64,000 nucleotides of DNA from Bradyrhizobium paxllaeri. GTDB taxonomy: Bacteria; Pseudomonadota; Alphaproteobacteria; Rhizobiales; Xanthobacteraceae. Below are positions 44,222-54,043 of this stretch, piece after piece. The notes under the pieces are model-generated. The model ran no database searches, was not told where the DNA came from, and saw only the letters and a program-made list of their open reading frames with translations. A program made the translations under genes and the position numbers. Numbering within the stretch: the stretch's first letter is position 1; every line of letters starts with the position of its first letter. The stretch is from contig NZ_CP042968.1 in assembly GCF_001693515.2 (NCBI RefSeq), positions 8,313,720 through 8,377,719 on the forward strand, in the 5' to 3' direction.

Positions 44222-44908
44222 TCACGGCACCAGCTTGTAGCCACCGGCTTCCGTCACCAGGATTTCCGGGTTGGCCGCATCCTTCTCGATCTTCTGCCGC
44301 AGGCGGTAGATATGGGTTTCCAGCGTGTGCGTGGTGACACCCGAATTGTAGCCCCAGACTTCCTGCAGCAACGTCTCGCGCGACACCGGCAACTGGCCGG
44401 CGCGATACAGGAAACGCAGGATCGCGGTTTCCTTTTCCGTCAGGCGCACTTTCCGGGCATTGGCGGCGGTCAGCATCTTGGAGCCCGGGCGGAAGCTGTA
44501 GGGGCCGACGGAGAACACCGCGTCCTCGCTGGCCTCGTGCTGGCGGAGCTGCGCCCTGATCCGGGCGAGCAGGACGGCGAACCGGAACGGCTTTGCCACG
44601 TAGTCATTGGCGCCGGATTCGAGGCCCAGAATGGTGTCGGAATCGGTATCGTGGCCGGTGAGCATGATGATCGGCGCCTTGAAGCCGCCCTTGCGGAGGC
44701 TGCGCACGACTTCACGTCCGTCGGTATCCGGCAAGCCGACATCCATCAGCACCAGATCGGGGGAGTTGGCTTTGGCGGCGCTGGCACCCTTGGCGCCGGT
44801 ATCGACGGCGGAGGCTTCGAACTCCTCGTGCAACGATAGTTGCTCGACCAGCGTGTCGCGCAGATCGGTGTCGTCATCCACGATCAGGATCTTGCGGGCA
44901 TTGGGCAT
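44222..44908 (-). CDS. cenR: OmpR-family response regulator, CenR-like
   Basis: The start is the ATG at 44906-44908 (MPNARKILIVDDDTDLRD); the longer frame is untypical. The product has 228 residues. The receiver domain has the acidic pocket (DDD), the phosphoacceptor Asp in LVLMDVGLPDTDGRE, the Thr in IIMLTGHD and the Lys in VAKPFRF. The C-terminal winged helix ends TLETHIYRLRQKIE and TEAGGYKL. The linker LLARIRAQLRQHEASEDAVF closely resembles CenR, an essential envelope regulator of alphaproteobacteria; this identity is from memory. No kinase gene is adjacent, as expected for CenR. Confidence 0.8.
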   Translation of the reverse strand: MPNARKILIVDDDTDLRDTLVEQLSLHEEFEASAVDTGAKGASAAKANSPDLVLMDVGLPDTDGREVVRSLRKGGFKAPIIMLTGHDTDSDTILGLESGANDYVAKPFRFAVLLARIRAQLRQHEASEDAVFSVGPYSFRPGSKMLTAANARKVRLTEKETAILRFLYRAGQLPVSRETLLQEVWGYNSGVTTHTLETHIYRLRQKIEKDAANPEILVTEAGGYKLVP

Positions 44909-45177
44909 AGGATACGATCCTCTTGAGGCAGGCGGCGGACACAAGCGGGAGCGTCTCAAGCCGGGTCTTGGTCGATGACAAACCTGATTCGCGGGCAAAT
45001 TTCGCTAGCAAGCGGGTCATCAGGGTACTGATTTGTAGTGAGGTAAGAGATTGTTACAGATTCACAAGCCGATCACAGTCTATCCCAAATTTGAGGCGCG
45101 TCTGGATGAATGTCCTGTAATGGCGTCAATTAGAATAGTAACGGCGGGACAGGCAATCCCCGGTGTTGGGCATTGGC

Positions 45178-45747
45178 ATGGAAACCACTCCGATTTCAAT
45201 CACTTATAAGACAGCTGCGCGTGATCGGCCACTTGTCGCAATCCGGGTCCGGCAGGCCGCCGGCGACCCCCGCCGGGGCTGGCTGACCGCAGACGGCTGG
45301 ACCGTGCCGGTGGCACTTGGCCGCGGCGGCATCCTCGCCAACAAGCGGGAGGGCGATGGCGGCACCCCGCGGGGCACCTATCGTCCGCTGCAATTGTGGT
45401 GGCGGGCCGACCGCCATATTCGGCCCCGGACCTATCTGCCGGCCCGACCCATCCGGCCCGAAGACGCCTGGTGCGAGGACCCGCATGACCGCCACTACAA
45501 TCAACCGATTCGCCTGGTCCGGGATCAGCCCGGCGACCGGCTGACGCGCGAGGACCACCTCTACGACTTCATCGTCGAGATCGATCACAACAGCGCGCCG
45601 CGCATTGCCGGTCGCGGCAGCGCCGTGTTCCTGCATCTGGCTCGGACCAATTTCTCGCCGACAGCGGGATGCGTCTCGATGACGAAATCCGCCATGCTGC
45701 GGCTGCTGCGGCGCATGGGCCCGCAGACGAAAATCATGATCGGCTGA
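45178..45747 (+). CDS. L,D-transpeptidase (YkuD-fold) family protein
   Basis: ATG 45178 (189 residues); a GTG at 45163 is possible. The YkuD-type active site reads VFLHLARTNFSPTAGCVSMT, giving H-x(11-13)-GC with the nucleophile Cys. GILANKREGDGGTPRGTY is the other conserved block. No signal peptide is evident, which is odd for a peptidoglycan cross-linker; family members of this short form are common in rhizobia. It may act in envelope remodelling. The hydratase gene follows after 16 bp. Confidence 0.88.
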   Translation: METTPISITYKTAARDRPLVAIRVRQAAGDPRRGWLTADGWTVPVALGRGGILANKREGDGGTPRGTYRPLQLWWRADRHIRPRTYLPARPIRPEDAWCEDPHDRHYNQPIRLVRDQPGDRLTREDHLYDFIVEIDHNSAPRIAGRGSAVFLHLARTNFSPTAGCVSMTKSAMLRLLRRMGPQTKIMIG

Positions 45748-45763
45748 TGAGGGATCAACCGCG

Positions 45764-46549
45764 ATGCTCGACAAGAATGCGATAGAAGCCGCATCAAAGA
45801 CGCTGCACGACCACTGGCGCGCCGGCACCAAACTTTCTGGCCTCGACGAAAAACTGCGGCCGAGCGACCGGATTGAGGGCTACGCGATCCAGGCGGCAAT
45901 CGAAAGATACTCGTCCGAGAGCCTGTTCGGCTGGAAGATCGCGGCCACCAGCGCGGCCGGACAAAAGCACATCAACGTCGACGGGCCGATGGCCGGGCGC
46001 ATCCTGGCCGAGACCGTCATTCCCGATGGCGGAACGGCTTCGATGGCAGGCAACGAAATGCGCGTCGCCGAGCCCGAATTCGCGTTTCGCATGCGTGTCG
46101 ATCTGCCGGCGCGACCGACACCCTATACGGTCCAGCAGGTGCTCGATGCCGTCGACACGCTGCACCCGGCCATCGAGATACCGGATTCACGCTTTGCCGA
46201 TTTCGTCAGCGCCGGCGAAGCGCAGCTCATCGCCGATAACGCCTGCGCGCATCTGTTCGTGCTGGGCCCTGCCGCAACGGCCGACTGGCGGTCGATGGAC
46301 CTCGTCGAGGAGCGGCCGATCATGACGATGCGCGGCGAAAAATTCGTCGGCCACGGCAAGAACGTGCTGGGCGATCCCCTGTTAGCACTGACGTGGCTCG
46401 CCAACGAACTGCGCCAGCTTGGCGTGACGCTGAAGGCCGGCCGTGTTGTCACGACGGGCACCTGCCATCCACCGCTGCCGATTCAATCGGGCGATTTTTT
46501 CGCGGTTGATTTTGGTGCGCTTGGGAAGGTGTCGGTGGGATTCAAGTAG
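45764..46549 (+). CDS. 2-keto-4-pentenoate hydratase-like protein
   Basis: A 261-residue protein of the FAH/MhpD superfamily. Conserved metal-site blocks: GWKIAATSAAGQKHINVDGP, AEPEFAFRM (Glu-x-Glu type) and LHPAIEIPDSRF (third Glu), then a C-terminal GDFFAVDFGALGKVSVGF. Such hydratases act in catabolism of aromatic meta-cleavage products, but no other pathway genes are nearby, so the substrate is unknown. Its stop lies 103 bp before the IS110 transposase start. Confidence 0.88.
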   Translation: MLDKNAIEAASKTLHDHWRAGTKLSGLDEKLRPSDRIEGYAIQAAIERYSSESLFGWKIAATSAAGQKHINVDGPMAGRILAETVIPDGGTASMAGNEMRVAEPEFAFRMRVDLPARPTPYTVQQVLDAVDTLHPAIEIPDSRFADFVSAGEAQLIADNACAHLFVLGPAATADWRSMDLVEERPIMTMRGEKFVGHGKNVLGDPLLALTWLANELRQLGVTLKAGRVVTTGTCHPPLPIQSGDFFAVDFGALGKVSVGFK

Positions 46550-46652
46550 GCTCTCTCGCCATCATTGCGGGCTTCGTAGATTCCATGAGGCGGTGAGCGT
46601 GGCCTTTCCGATAAGGTTTGGGTTTCCACACTCGAACCCCTCGGAGAGTCAG

Positions 46653-47813
46653 ATGCAAGCATCCACCGTAGCCACGCCCACCGCCGGCCATATTGGCACA
46701 ATTTTCGTTGCAATCGAACTGAGCCAGCGGAGCTGGCGGGTCGCGCTGCACAGCCCGGACAAGGACAAGATATCGCACCACAAGCTGGAGGGTGGCGATC
46801 ATGCCGAGCTGTTGGCGTTGGTGGGTCGGGTTCGGGAGCGGGCGGCTCGAACGCTGGGAGGCGTTCCGGCGGTGGCGAGCTGCTACGAGGCGGGCTACGA
46901 CGGGTTCTGGCTGCACCGGCTGCTGCTGGCGGCCGGCATCACGAACTACGTGTTTGATCCCGCCAGCATTGCGGTGGACCAGCGGGCGCGGCGGGTGAAG
47001 ACCGACCGGATCGATGGCGAGCGGATGCTGCGCACGCTGATGGCGTATCTGCGCGGCGAGCCGCGGGTGGTGCGGATCGTCCGGGTGCCTGCAGCCGAAC
47101 AGGAGGACGCCCGCCGCGGCAGCCGCGAACGCGACCGGCTGATCAAGGAGCAAACCGCTCACACCAACCGGATCAAGGCACTGCTGCGGCTGCGGGGCAT
47201 GGCGGTCGGGAACCCGCGGCGGCGCGACTGGCTGAGCTGGCTGGCAACGCAGCGGGATTGGCAAGGCCAGGCGGTCCCGCCGCGGATGCTGAGCGAGATC
47301 CGACACGAGCACGCGCGGCTGATGCTGGTGCGCGATCGGCTCGATGCGCTCGCGCAGGAGGCGGCCGCAGCGGAGCCAATGCCTGCGGAAGCCGAGATGA
47401 GCCGGCGCAGCGAACTGCTGCGCCGGCTCAAATGTCTCGGCCCGGCGTTCGCGACGACGCTGACCAGCGAGGTGTTCTACAAGGACTTCCGCAATCGCCG
47501 CGAGGTCGGGAGCTATTTCGGGCTGACGCCCAGTCCGTGGCGGAGCGGCGGCATCGACCGCGACCAGGGCATCAGCAAGGCGGGCAATCCGCGCGCCCGC
47601 TGTGCCGCGATCGAACTGGCCTGGCTGTGGCTGCGGCATCAGCCGGACAGCAAGCTGACCCTGGAGTACCGCAAGCGCACGCTCGATGCCGGCAAGCGCA
47701 TCAAGCGCGTCGCCATCGTCGCCCTGGCGCGCAAGCTGATGGTGGCGCTGTGGCGCTACCTCACGACCGGTCTCGTGCCGGAAGGCGCGGTGCTCAAGGC
47801 CGTAAAGATCTAA
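46653..47813 (+). CDS. IS110-family transposase
   Basis: ATG 46653 (MQASTVATPTAGHIG) is preferred; the frame stays open back into the hydratase gene. The product has 386 residues. The N-terminal RuvC-like DEDD domain has FVAIELSQRSW, where the first acidic residue is Glu rather than the common Asp, CYEAGYDGFWLHRLL, and the block VDQRARRVKTDRIDGERML. The C-terminal Tnp_IS116/110 domain has LGPAFATTLTSEVFY, GLTPSPWRSGG and SKAGNPRARCA with the presumed Ser. It looks full length and intact. IS110 enzymes use a structured bridge RNA encoded in a flank. Confidence 0.93.
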   Translation: MQASTVATPTAGHIGTIFVAIELSQRSWRVALHSPDKDKISHHKLEGGDHAELLALVGRVRERAARTLGGVPAVASCYEAGYDGFWLHRLLLAAGITNYVFDPASIAVDQRARRVKTDRIDGERMLRTLMAYLRGEPRVVRIVRVPAAEQEDARRGSRERDRLIKEQTAHTNRIKALLRLRGMAVGNPRRRDWLSWLATQRDWQGQAVPPRMLSEIRHEHARLMLVRDRLDALAQEAAAAEPMPAEAEMSRRSELLRRLKCLGPAFATTLTSEVFYKDFRNRREVGSYFGLTPSPWRSGGIDRDQGISKAGNPRARCAAIELAWLWLRHQPDSKLTLEYRKRTLDAGKRIKRVAIVALARKLMVALWRYLTTGLVPEGAVLKAVKI

Positions 47814-48154
47814 CCACTTCAACGAACGCGTCAGCGTCGCGGCATCTGCCGCGGTCAGCGCGGGATGGATGGTGACCGTGCCACCCTTGGGCCAGCAAAC
47901 AGGCTGTTTCGTAGATGGGTCTCATCCTCGTGGCTTCCTCGCCGCATGCATGCGGAATGTGGGTACGGACAACGGTCCGACCGGATATGAGGTGATGCAG
48001 TGAGCAACTGCATAAATCGCCGGAAGCCAGTCCCAGAGCGCACCGACCGCGGCGGCACGCTGCGCTACGCATGGCTCCGCGCGCCGCCGCTCCACCGAAC
48101 GTAAAAATCACATCCAAGCCCTGTCGGGATGCTTGACTCAAAAGGCCTCATATG
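47814..48154. ncRNA. Candidate bridge-RNA region of the IS110 element
   Basis: No gene. It contains a perfect 14-bp palindrome CCGCATGCATGCGG (about 47942), a 7-bp hairpin ATGCAGT/ACTGCAT (47995-48013) and further GC-rich pairs. A structured RNA in the 3' flank would fit the IS1111-like arrangement. Speculative. Confidence 0.4.
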
Positions 48155-48247
48155 AGGGTGGGCAAAGGGCGCGTAAGCGCCGTGCCCACCATCTTCGTTC
48201 GGACAAGCTCGCAGAATGGTGGGCACGCTTCGCTTTGCCCACCCTAC
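48155..48247. repeat. REP-like inverted repeat, family B copy 2
   Basis: Starts GAGGGTGGGCAAAG and ends CTTTGCCCACCCTAC, with inner GTGCCCACCAT and ATGGTGGGCAC. It matches the element at 42760-42842 with a different loop. Confidence 0.8.
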
Positions 48248-48253
48248 GCTTCT

Positions 48254-48931
48254 CTACCGCGCCCCGAAGATCGCCGAACCCACCCGCACATGCGTCGCAC
48301 CCATCTGGATCGCGACTGCAAAATCGGCACTCATGCCCATCGACAGATTCTTCAGCCCGTTGCGCGCGGCGATCTTGGCCGTCAGCGCAAAATGCGGCGC
48401 CGGCGCGTCGTTGACCGGCGGGATGCACATCAGGCCGGAAATGACCAGACCATACTTGTCGCGACAGCTCGCGATGAAGGCATCGGCATCGCCGGGCGCG
48501 ATGCCGGCCTTTTGCGGCTCCTCGCCAGTGTTGATCTGAACGAACAATTCCGGCCGTTTGTTCTGTAAATTGATTTCCTTGGCCAGCGCTTCGCAAATGC
48601 TGGGACGGTCGACCGAATGGATGGCGTCGAACAGCGCCACGGCCTCTTTCGCCTTGTTGGATTGCAATGGCCCGATCAGATGCAACGCAATCCCGGGATG
48701 GGATGACACCAGCGCCGGCCATTTTGCCTTGGCCTCCTGCACGCGGTTTTCGCCGAACACGCGCTGCCCGGCATCGATGACCGGCGAAATCGCTGCGGCG
48801 TCAAAGGTCTTCGACACCGCGATCAGCGTCACCGATGCACGCTCGCGGCGCGCTTCCTTGCACGCGCGCGCGATGTCCTGCTCCACCTGGGCCAGACCGA
48901 TTGGTAAAGACTTGGTTAGCGGCGTCGTCAT
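48254..48931 (-). CDS. yggS: PLP homeostasis protein (YggS/PLPBP)
   Basis: A 225-residue single-domain TIM-barrel PLP protein. VTLIAVSKTFDAAAISPVID carries the PLP Lys, GENRVQEAKAKWP follows, then HLIGPLQSNKAKEAV, LFVQINTGEEPQKAGI, and the C-terminal NLSMGMSADFAVAIQMGATH and VRVGSAIFG. It buffers PLP rather than catalysing a reaction. It is divergent from the diguanylate cyclase gene. Confidence 0.96.
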   Translation of the reverse strand: MTTPLTKSLPIGLAQVEQDIARACKEARRERASVTLIAVSKTFDAAAISPVIDAGQRVFGENRVQEAKAKWPALVSSHPGIALHLIGPLQSNKAKEAVALFDAIHSVDRPSICEALAKEINLQNKRPELFVQINTGEEPQKAGIAPGDADAFIASCRDKYGLVISGLMCIPPVNDAPAPHFALTAKIAARNGLKNLSMGMSADFAVAIQMGATHVRVGSAIFGAR

Positions 48932-49048
48932 CTCTCTCGCATCGTGTCGTGTTTCGGCGAGAAGATTTTACGGCATTTCCTCAAATTTTACCAAGTTCGG
49001 GAAAGGCTTTTTGAACCCTTCGCTCTACCCTGTGGTGCGGGGGGCAGG

Positions 49049-50740
49049 ATGTCTGGCGTTACTTTCAACCGCAAGCGGGTCAAGCTCAAGAAGCTGCTCG
49101 GAATCCGGGCGCGGCTTGCGATGCTGGCCGTGCTGCTGGTGGCGCCCTTGATGCTGGAGCGCGTCCGCTCGCTCGAAGACACCCGCGCCAGGCAGATCGC
49201 GACGGCTTCGGAAGAATACGCCAATATCACCCATCACAGCGCCGAGACCCAGCGCGAGGTGATCTCCTCCGTCGAAACCATGCTGAAATCGGCGGCCTAT
49301 ATCCGCGCCTCCAGCGGCATCGGGCGCAGCTGCGAAATATTGCGCGCCAGCCTGCCCGCCAACCTGCCCTGGATCCGCAGCATCATGCTGGTGAGCAAGG
49401 AAGGCACGGTGCAGTGCTCGACCCTGAATATTCAGGTCGGCCTCAACATCGCTGATCGCGACTATTTCAGGAAGGCGCAGGAGACGCGCGATTTCGTCTT
49501 CAGCGATTATCTGTTCGGCAAGACCAACAATCGGCCGATCATGATGGCGGCCTATCCGGTTTCCGCGATCAATCCGGAGGAAGATTCGGTTGCGGTCGCC
49601 GGCATCAATATAGACTGGCTGTCGAAGATCATGGCCAACCTCGGCGGAAAGCCGGGCATCTCGGCGCTGCTGATCGATAGTACCGGCGTCGTGCTGGCGG
49701 CACCGCCGGATCAGGCCAGCGCGATCGGCCAACCACTCGACAACGTGCCGCTGTTGTCAGCCATCACTTACAAGGCGCTCAGCTCCAACTCCGATACGGG
49801 GTCGCTTTCCTTCACCACGATGGACGGCTCCAAGCGCGCCATCAGTTTCGCGCGCATTCCCGGAACGCAGGCGCGCCTGACCGTCAGCGTCGACGAGGCC
49901 AAAGTGACGGCGGAGATCAATCGCGAGATCCGCACCGCCTATCTGCAACTCGGATTCGTCTGCCTGTTCGTACTGCTCGGCGCGCTGATCGGCGCCGAGA
50001 AACTCATCATCAATCCGATCGAAGTCATGACCGGCATGGCCAAGCGATTCGGCGAAGGCGACTCGACGGCCCGCGTCTCGCGCAGCCGCCTGCCGTCGGA
50101 ATTCATGCCGCTGGCCCGCGCCTTCAACGCGATGGCGGCCCAGCTCAGCCAGCGCGAGCGCGAACTCGTCGCCACCAACGACCGGCTCACCGTGATGGCC
50201 TCGATGGACATGCTGTCGGGCCTTGCCAACCGCCGCGGCTTCCAGAGCCGGCTCGATTTCGAATGGATGAAGGCGCAGCAGTACCATAGCGAGCTGTCGC
50301 TCCTGATGATCGATGTCGATCACTTCAAGCTCTACAACGACACCTATGGCCACCCGGAAGGCGACGCCTGCCTGACCCGGATCGGCGAAACGCTGGCGGG
50401 CATCGCTGCCGACACCATGGGCTTTGCCGGCCGCTATGGCGGCGAGGAATTCTGCCTGTTGTTGCCGAACACCAGCCCGCAGAAGGCGCTCGAGGTCGGC
50501 GAAACCGTGCGCGCAACCGTTCAGGGCCTCGCCCTGCCCCACATCACCTCCAACCATATGATCGTCACCGTCAGCGTCGGCGTCGCCGCCACGCTGCCGA
50601 GCGACACCCAAACCCCCGGCGACCTGATCGAAGCCGCGGATGCCGCCCTCTACGCCGCCAAGCACCGCGGGCGAAATACCGTGGTCGAGCACGGATTCGC
50701 CAAGCTGGTCGACGAGGCCGGGATGGCGATGGCAGGGTGA
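49049..50740 (+). CDS. Membrane diguanylate cyclase with periplasmic Cache-type sensor
   Basis: ATG 49049 (MSGVTFNRKR) with a G-rich ribosome site; a 35-codon longer frame is less likely. The product has 563 residues. One helix at about 17-35, a dCache-like extracellular domain to about 290, and a second helix (LGFVCLFVLLGALIGAEKLI) follow. The HAMP (NPIEVMTGMAKRFGEGD) leads into a GGDEF domain: LTVMASMDMLSGLANRRGF, MIDVDHFKLYND and GRYGGEEFCLLLP with an intact GGEEF. No EAL domain. It should synthesise c-di-GMP on ligand sensing; the ligand is unknown. Confidence 0.94.
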   Translation: MSGVTFNRKRVKLKKLLGIRARLAMLAVLLVAPLMLERVRSLEDTRARQIATASEEYANITHHSAETQREVISSVETMLKSAAYIRASSGIGRSCEILRASLPANLPWIRSIMLVSKEGTVQCSTLNIQVGLNIADRDYFRKAQETRDFVFSDYLFGKTNNRPIMMAAYPVSAINPEEDSVAVAGINIDWLSKIMANLGGKPGISALLIDSTGVVLAAPPDQASAIGQPLDNVPLLSAITYKALSSNSDTGSLSFTTMDGSKRAISFARIPGTQARLTVSVDEAKVTAEINREIRTAYLQLGFVCLFVLLGALIGAEKLIINPIEVMTGMAKRFGEGDSTARVSRSRLPSEFMPLARAFNAMAAQLSQRERELVATNDRLTVMASMDMLSGLANRRGFQSRLDFEWMKAQQYHSELSLLMIDVDHFKLYNDTYGHPEGDACLTRIGETLAGIAADTMGFAGRYGGEEFCLLLPNTSPQKALEVGETVRATVQGLALPHITSNHMIVTVSVGVAATLPSDTQTPGDLIEAADAALYAAKHRGRNTVVEHGFAKLVDEAGMAMAG

Positions 50741-50874
50741 GCGGACACGCCAGGCCCGCTGGTCAAATGACCGTTCTGCCCCCTCCCCAACCCGTTGACC
50801 CCACAGCCGCTTTTGTGGCCTAGTCCGCCGTCCTCTGGACGGGACCCGAATCCACAAAAAGCGCTAGCGATTCC

Positions 50875-53499
50875 ATGACCTCCGAACGTTACAACGCCCG
50901 TGATTCCGAGCCTCGCTGGCAGCGCCAGTGGGACGAAAAGGCGATCTTCGCCTCCAAAAACGACGATTCGCGGCCGAAATACTACGTGCTCGAGATGTTC
51001 CCCTACCCGTCCGGGCGCATCCATATCGGGCATGTTCGGAACTATACGCTCGGCGACGTGCTGGCCCGCTTCATGCGCGCCAAGGGCTTTAACGTGCTGC
51101 ATCCGATGGGCTGGGACGCGTTCGGCCTGCCGGCGGAGAATGCCGCGATCGAGCGCAAGGTCGCGCCGAAGGCGTGGACCTACGACAACATCGCCGCGAT
51201 GAAGAAGCAGTTGCGGTCGATCGGGTTGTCGCTCGACTGGTCACGCGAGTTCGCGACCTGCGACCCCTCCTACTACAAGCATCAGCAGAAGATGTTCCTG
51301 GACATGCTGCGCGCCGGCCTCGCCGAACGCGAGAAGCGCAAGCTGAACTGGGATCCGGTCGACATGACCGTGCTCGCCAACGAGCAGGTGATCGACGGCC
51401 GCGGCTGGCGCTCGGGCGCTGTTGTCGAGCAGCGCGAGATGAGCCAGTGGGTCTTCAAGATCACAAAATACTCGCAGGAACTGCTGGACGCACTCGACGG
51501 GCTGGACCGCTGGCCCGACAAGGTGCGGCTGATGCAGCGCAACTGGATCGGCCGCTCCGAAGGCCTGCTGATCCGCTTCGCGCTCGACCCTGCCACAACG
51601 CCGGCGGGCGAAACCGAGCTGAAGATTTTCACGACGCGGCCGGACACGCTGTTCGGCGCAAAATTCATGGCGATCTCGGCCGATCATCCGCTGGCGATTG
51701 CCGCGGCGGCGAAGAATCCAAAGCTTGCCGAGTTCATCGCCGACATCAAGAAGATCGGCACGGCGCAGGAAATCATCGACACCGCCGAGAAGCAGGGCTT
51801 TGACACCGGCATCAAGGCCGTGCACCCGTTCGACCCGAACTGGAAGCTGCCGGTCTATGTCGCGAATTTCGTGCTGATGGAATACGGCACCGGCGCCATC
51901 TTCGGCTGCCCGGCGCATGACCAGCGCGACCTCGACTTCGTCAACAAATACAATCTCGGCAATATTCCGGTGGTCTGCCCGGAAGGTCAGGACCCGAAGA
52001 CGTTCGTCATCACGGACACCGCCTATGACGGCGACGGCCGCATGATCAATTCCCGCTTCCTCGATGGCATGACCATCGACGCGGCCAAGGAAGAGATCGC
52101 AAAGCGGCTGGAATCGGAGATGCGCGGCAACGCGCCCGTCGGCGAGCGGCAGGTGAATTTCCGCCTGCGCGACTGGGGCATTTCGCGCCAGCGCTATTGG
52201 GGCTGCCCGATCCCGGTCATCCATTGCCCGACATGCGATGTGGTGCCGGTGCCGGACGACCAGTTGCCGGTGACGCTGCCGGAGGACGCGACCTTCGACA
52301 AGCCGGGCAACGCGCTCGACCATCATCCGACCTGGAAGCACGTCACCTGTCCGAAATGCGGCGGCAAGGCTACCCGCGAAACCGACACCATGGACACCTT
52401 CGTGGATTCGTCCTGGTATTTTGCGCGCTTCACCGATCCCTGGAACGAGAAGGCGCCAACCACGCCTGCGGTCGCCGACCGGATGATGCCGGTCGACCAG
52501 TATATCGGCGGCGTCGAGCACGCGATCCTGCACCTGCTCTACAGCCGCTTCTTCACCCGCGCGATGAAGGCCACCGGCCATATCAACATGGATGAGCCGT
52601 TCGCCGGCATGTTCACCCAAGGCATGGTGGTGCACGAGACCTATCAGAAGGCCGACGGCACCTTTGTCACGCCGGCCGAGGTGAAGGTCGAAATCGTCGG
52701 CGGCGAACGGCGCGCCACCATGATCTATGGCGACGAGCCGGTGACGATCGGTCCGATCGAGAAGATGTCGAAGTCGAAGAAGAACACCGTCGACCCCGAC
52801 GACATCATCGCGACCTATGGCGCCGACGTCGCGCGCTGGTTCATGCTGTCGGACTCGCCGCCGGACCGTGACGTGATCTGGAGCGACGAGCGCGTGCAGG
52901 GCGCCTCGCGCTTCGTGCAGCGGCTGTGGCGGCTGGTGAACGAATCGGCCGAAATCGCCAAATCGGCCTCTGTCGGCCGGCCGGCTGCGTTCGGCCCCGA
53001 AGCGCTGGCGCTGCGCAAGGCGGCCCATGGCGCGCTGGACAAGGTGTCGTCGGGCATTGAGCGGCTGCACTTCAACGTCTGCCTGGCCCATATCCGGGAA
53101 TTCGCCAATGCACTGGCCGAGGTCCTGGGCAAGGGCGGCAAGCCGGCGGCCGACACCGCCTGGGCAGTCCGCGAAGCCGCGACCATCCTGGTTCAGCTCA
53201 TTGCGCCTATGATGCCCCATCTGGCTGAGGAGTGCTGGGTAGTTCTGGGCCAGCAGGGGCTGATTTCGGAGGCCAACTGGCCCCAAATCGAACGCGATTT
53301 GCTGGTTGAAGACACCGTGACGCTGGTGGTCCAGGTCAACGGCAAGAAGCGGGGTGATGTTACCGTGCCACGGGTCGCCCAAAATCCGGAAATTGAGGCT
53401 GCCGTTTTGGCGCTCGATGCGGTAAAACTCGCTCTCGGCGGCAAGGCCGTCCGCAAGATAATCGTAGTTCCCATGAGGATCGTGAATGTCGTTGGCTAA
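50875..53499 (+). CDS. leuS: Leucyl-tRNA synthetase
   Basis: An 874-residue class I synthetase. The HIGH motif is [18 protein letters not shown] at about 45-62, the CP1 editing domain spans about 230-425 ([30 protein letters not shown]), a zinc/LSD region has [10 protein letters not shown] and [11 protein letters not shown], and [15 protein letters not shown] is at about 631. Length is standard. lptE overlaps its end by 14 bases, and holA follows. Confidence 0.98.
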   Translation: MTSERYNARDSEPRWQRQWDEKAIFASKNDDSRPKYYVLEMFPYPSGRIHIGHVRNYTLGDVLARFMRAKGFNVLHPMGWDAFGLPAENAAIERKVAPKAWTYDNIAAMKKQLRSIGLSLDWSREFATCDPSYYKHQQKMFLDMLRAGLAEREKRKLNWDPVDMTVLANEQVIDGRGWRSGAVVEQREMSQWVFKITKYSQELLDALDGLDRWPDKVRLMQRNWIGRSEGLLIRFALDPATTPAGETELKIFTTRPDTLFGAKFMAISADHPLAIAAAAKNPKLAEFIADIKKIGTAQEIIDTAEKQGFDTGIKAVHPFDPNWKLPVYVANFVLMEYGTGAIFGCPAHDQRDLDFVNKYNLGNIPVVCPEGQDPKTFVITDTAYDGDGRMINSRFLDGMTIDAAKEEIAKRLESEMRGNAPVGERQVNFRLRDWGISRQRYWGCPIPVIHCPTCDVVPVPDDQLPVTLPEDATFDKPGNALDHHPTWKHVTCPKCGGKATRETDTMDTFVDSSWYFARFTDPWNEKAPTTPAVADRMMPVDQYIGGVEHAILHLLYSRFFTRAMKATGHINMDEPFAGMFTQGMVVHETYQKADGTFVTPAEVKVEIVGGERRATMIYGDEPVTIGPIEKMSKSKKNTVDPDDIIATYGADVARWFMLSDSPPDRDVIWSDERVQGASRFVQRLWRLVNESAEIAKSASVGRPAAFGPEALALRKAAHGALDKVSSGIERLHFNVCLAHIREFANALAEVLGKGGKPAADTAWAVREAATILVQLIAPMMPHLAEECWVVLGQQGLISEANWPQIERDLLVEDTVTLVVQVNGKKRGDVTVPRVAQNPEIEAAVLALDAVKLALGGKAVRKIIVVPMRIVNVVG

Positions 53500-54037
53500 G
53501 ACCCGGATCGCCGTTCGGCTCATCGCCGTCGCCGCTCTGGCGGCGCTCACGGCCGGCTGCTTCCAGCCGATGTATGCCGAACGTACCGACGGCAAGCCCG
53601 GCTTGCGCGAAAAGCTGATGGGCGTGGAAGTTCCACCGGTGGATAAGCCGAACGCGTCGCGTGAAGCCCGAATCCAGGTGGAGATCCGCAACGCGCTGGC
53701 GTTCAAGCTCTACGGCAACGCCACCGGCATGCCGCCGACCCACCGGCTGGTGCTGCGCTTCAACAGCACCCGCAACTCGCTGATGATCGACCCGAACACC
53801 GCGTTGCCGACAAGCGAAAACTACGGCATCGACGCGCAGTACAATTTGATTGATCTTGCCACCAACAAGTCGGTCATGACCGGGACGACTTTCTCCCGAG
53901 TGTCCTATGATATTCCGGGCAATCTGCAGCGCTTTGCTCGCGCCCGCGCTTTCCGCGACGCCGAGGATCGCGCCGCCAACGAAATCGCGGAAAACATCCA
54001 GACCCGGCTGGCGTCCTACTTCTACGCTGGCACCTGA
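53486..54037 (+). CDS. lptE: LPS-assembly lipoprotein LptE
   Basis: A 183-residue lipoprotein. The signal [15 protein letters not shown] has a good lipobox (LTAGC), so the mature protein starts at that Cys in the outer membrane. The LptE fold follows with [19 protein letters not shown] and a C-terminal helix with [17 protein letters not shown]. It plugs and assembles LptD for LPS export. It overlaps leuS and is 6 bp ahead of holA, the standard alphaproteobacterial order. Confidence 0.93.
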   Translation: MSLAKTRIAVRLIAVAALAALTAGCFQPMYAERTDGKPGLREKLMGVEVPPVDKPNASREARIQVEIRNALAFKLYGNATGMPPTHRLVLRFNSTRNSLMIDPNTALPTSENYGIDAQYNLIDLATNKSVMTGTTFSRVSYDIPGNLQRFARARAFRDAEDRAANEIAENIQTRLASYFYAGT

Positions 54038-54043
54038 CCGCCA

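Larger units (their letters stand above)
46550..48154 (+). mobile_element. IS110-family insertion sequence (ends approximate)
   Basis: The element comprises one transposase gene and long non-coding flanks, of which the 3' flank (47814-48154) is GC-rich and full of inverted repeats. Exact ends cannot be set: IS110 elements lack clear terminal repeats. The right side abuts a family-B REP element starting at 48155. ATGAGG occurs at 46585 and at 48152 and might mark the core sequence, which is a guess. Confidence 0.6.

Noticed and set aside
46443..46652. Earlier start for the IS110 transposase
   Set aside because: It would overlap the end of the intact hydratase gene, and the protein match begins near the ATG at 46653.
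51241..53706. 821-codon minus-strand frame opposite leuS
   Set aside because: Antisense shadow; no recognisable motif despite its length.
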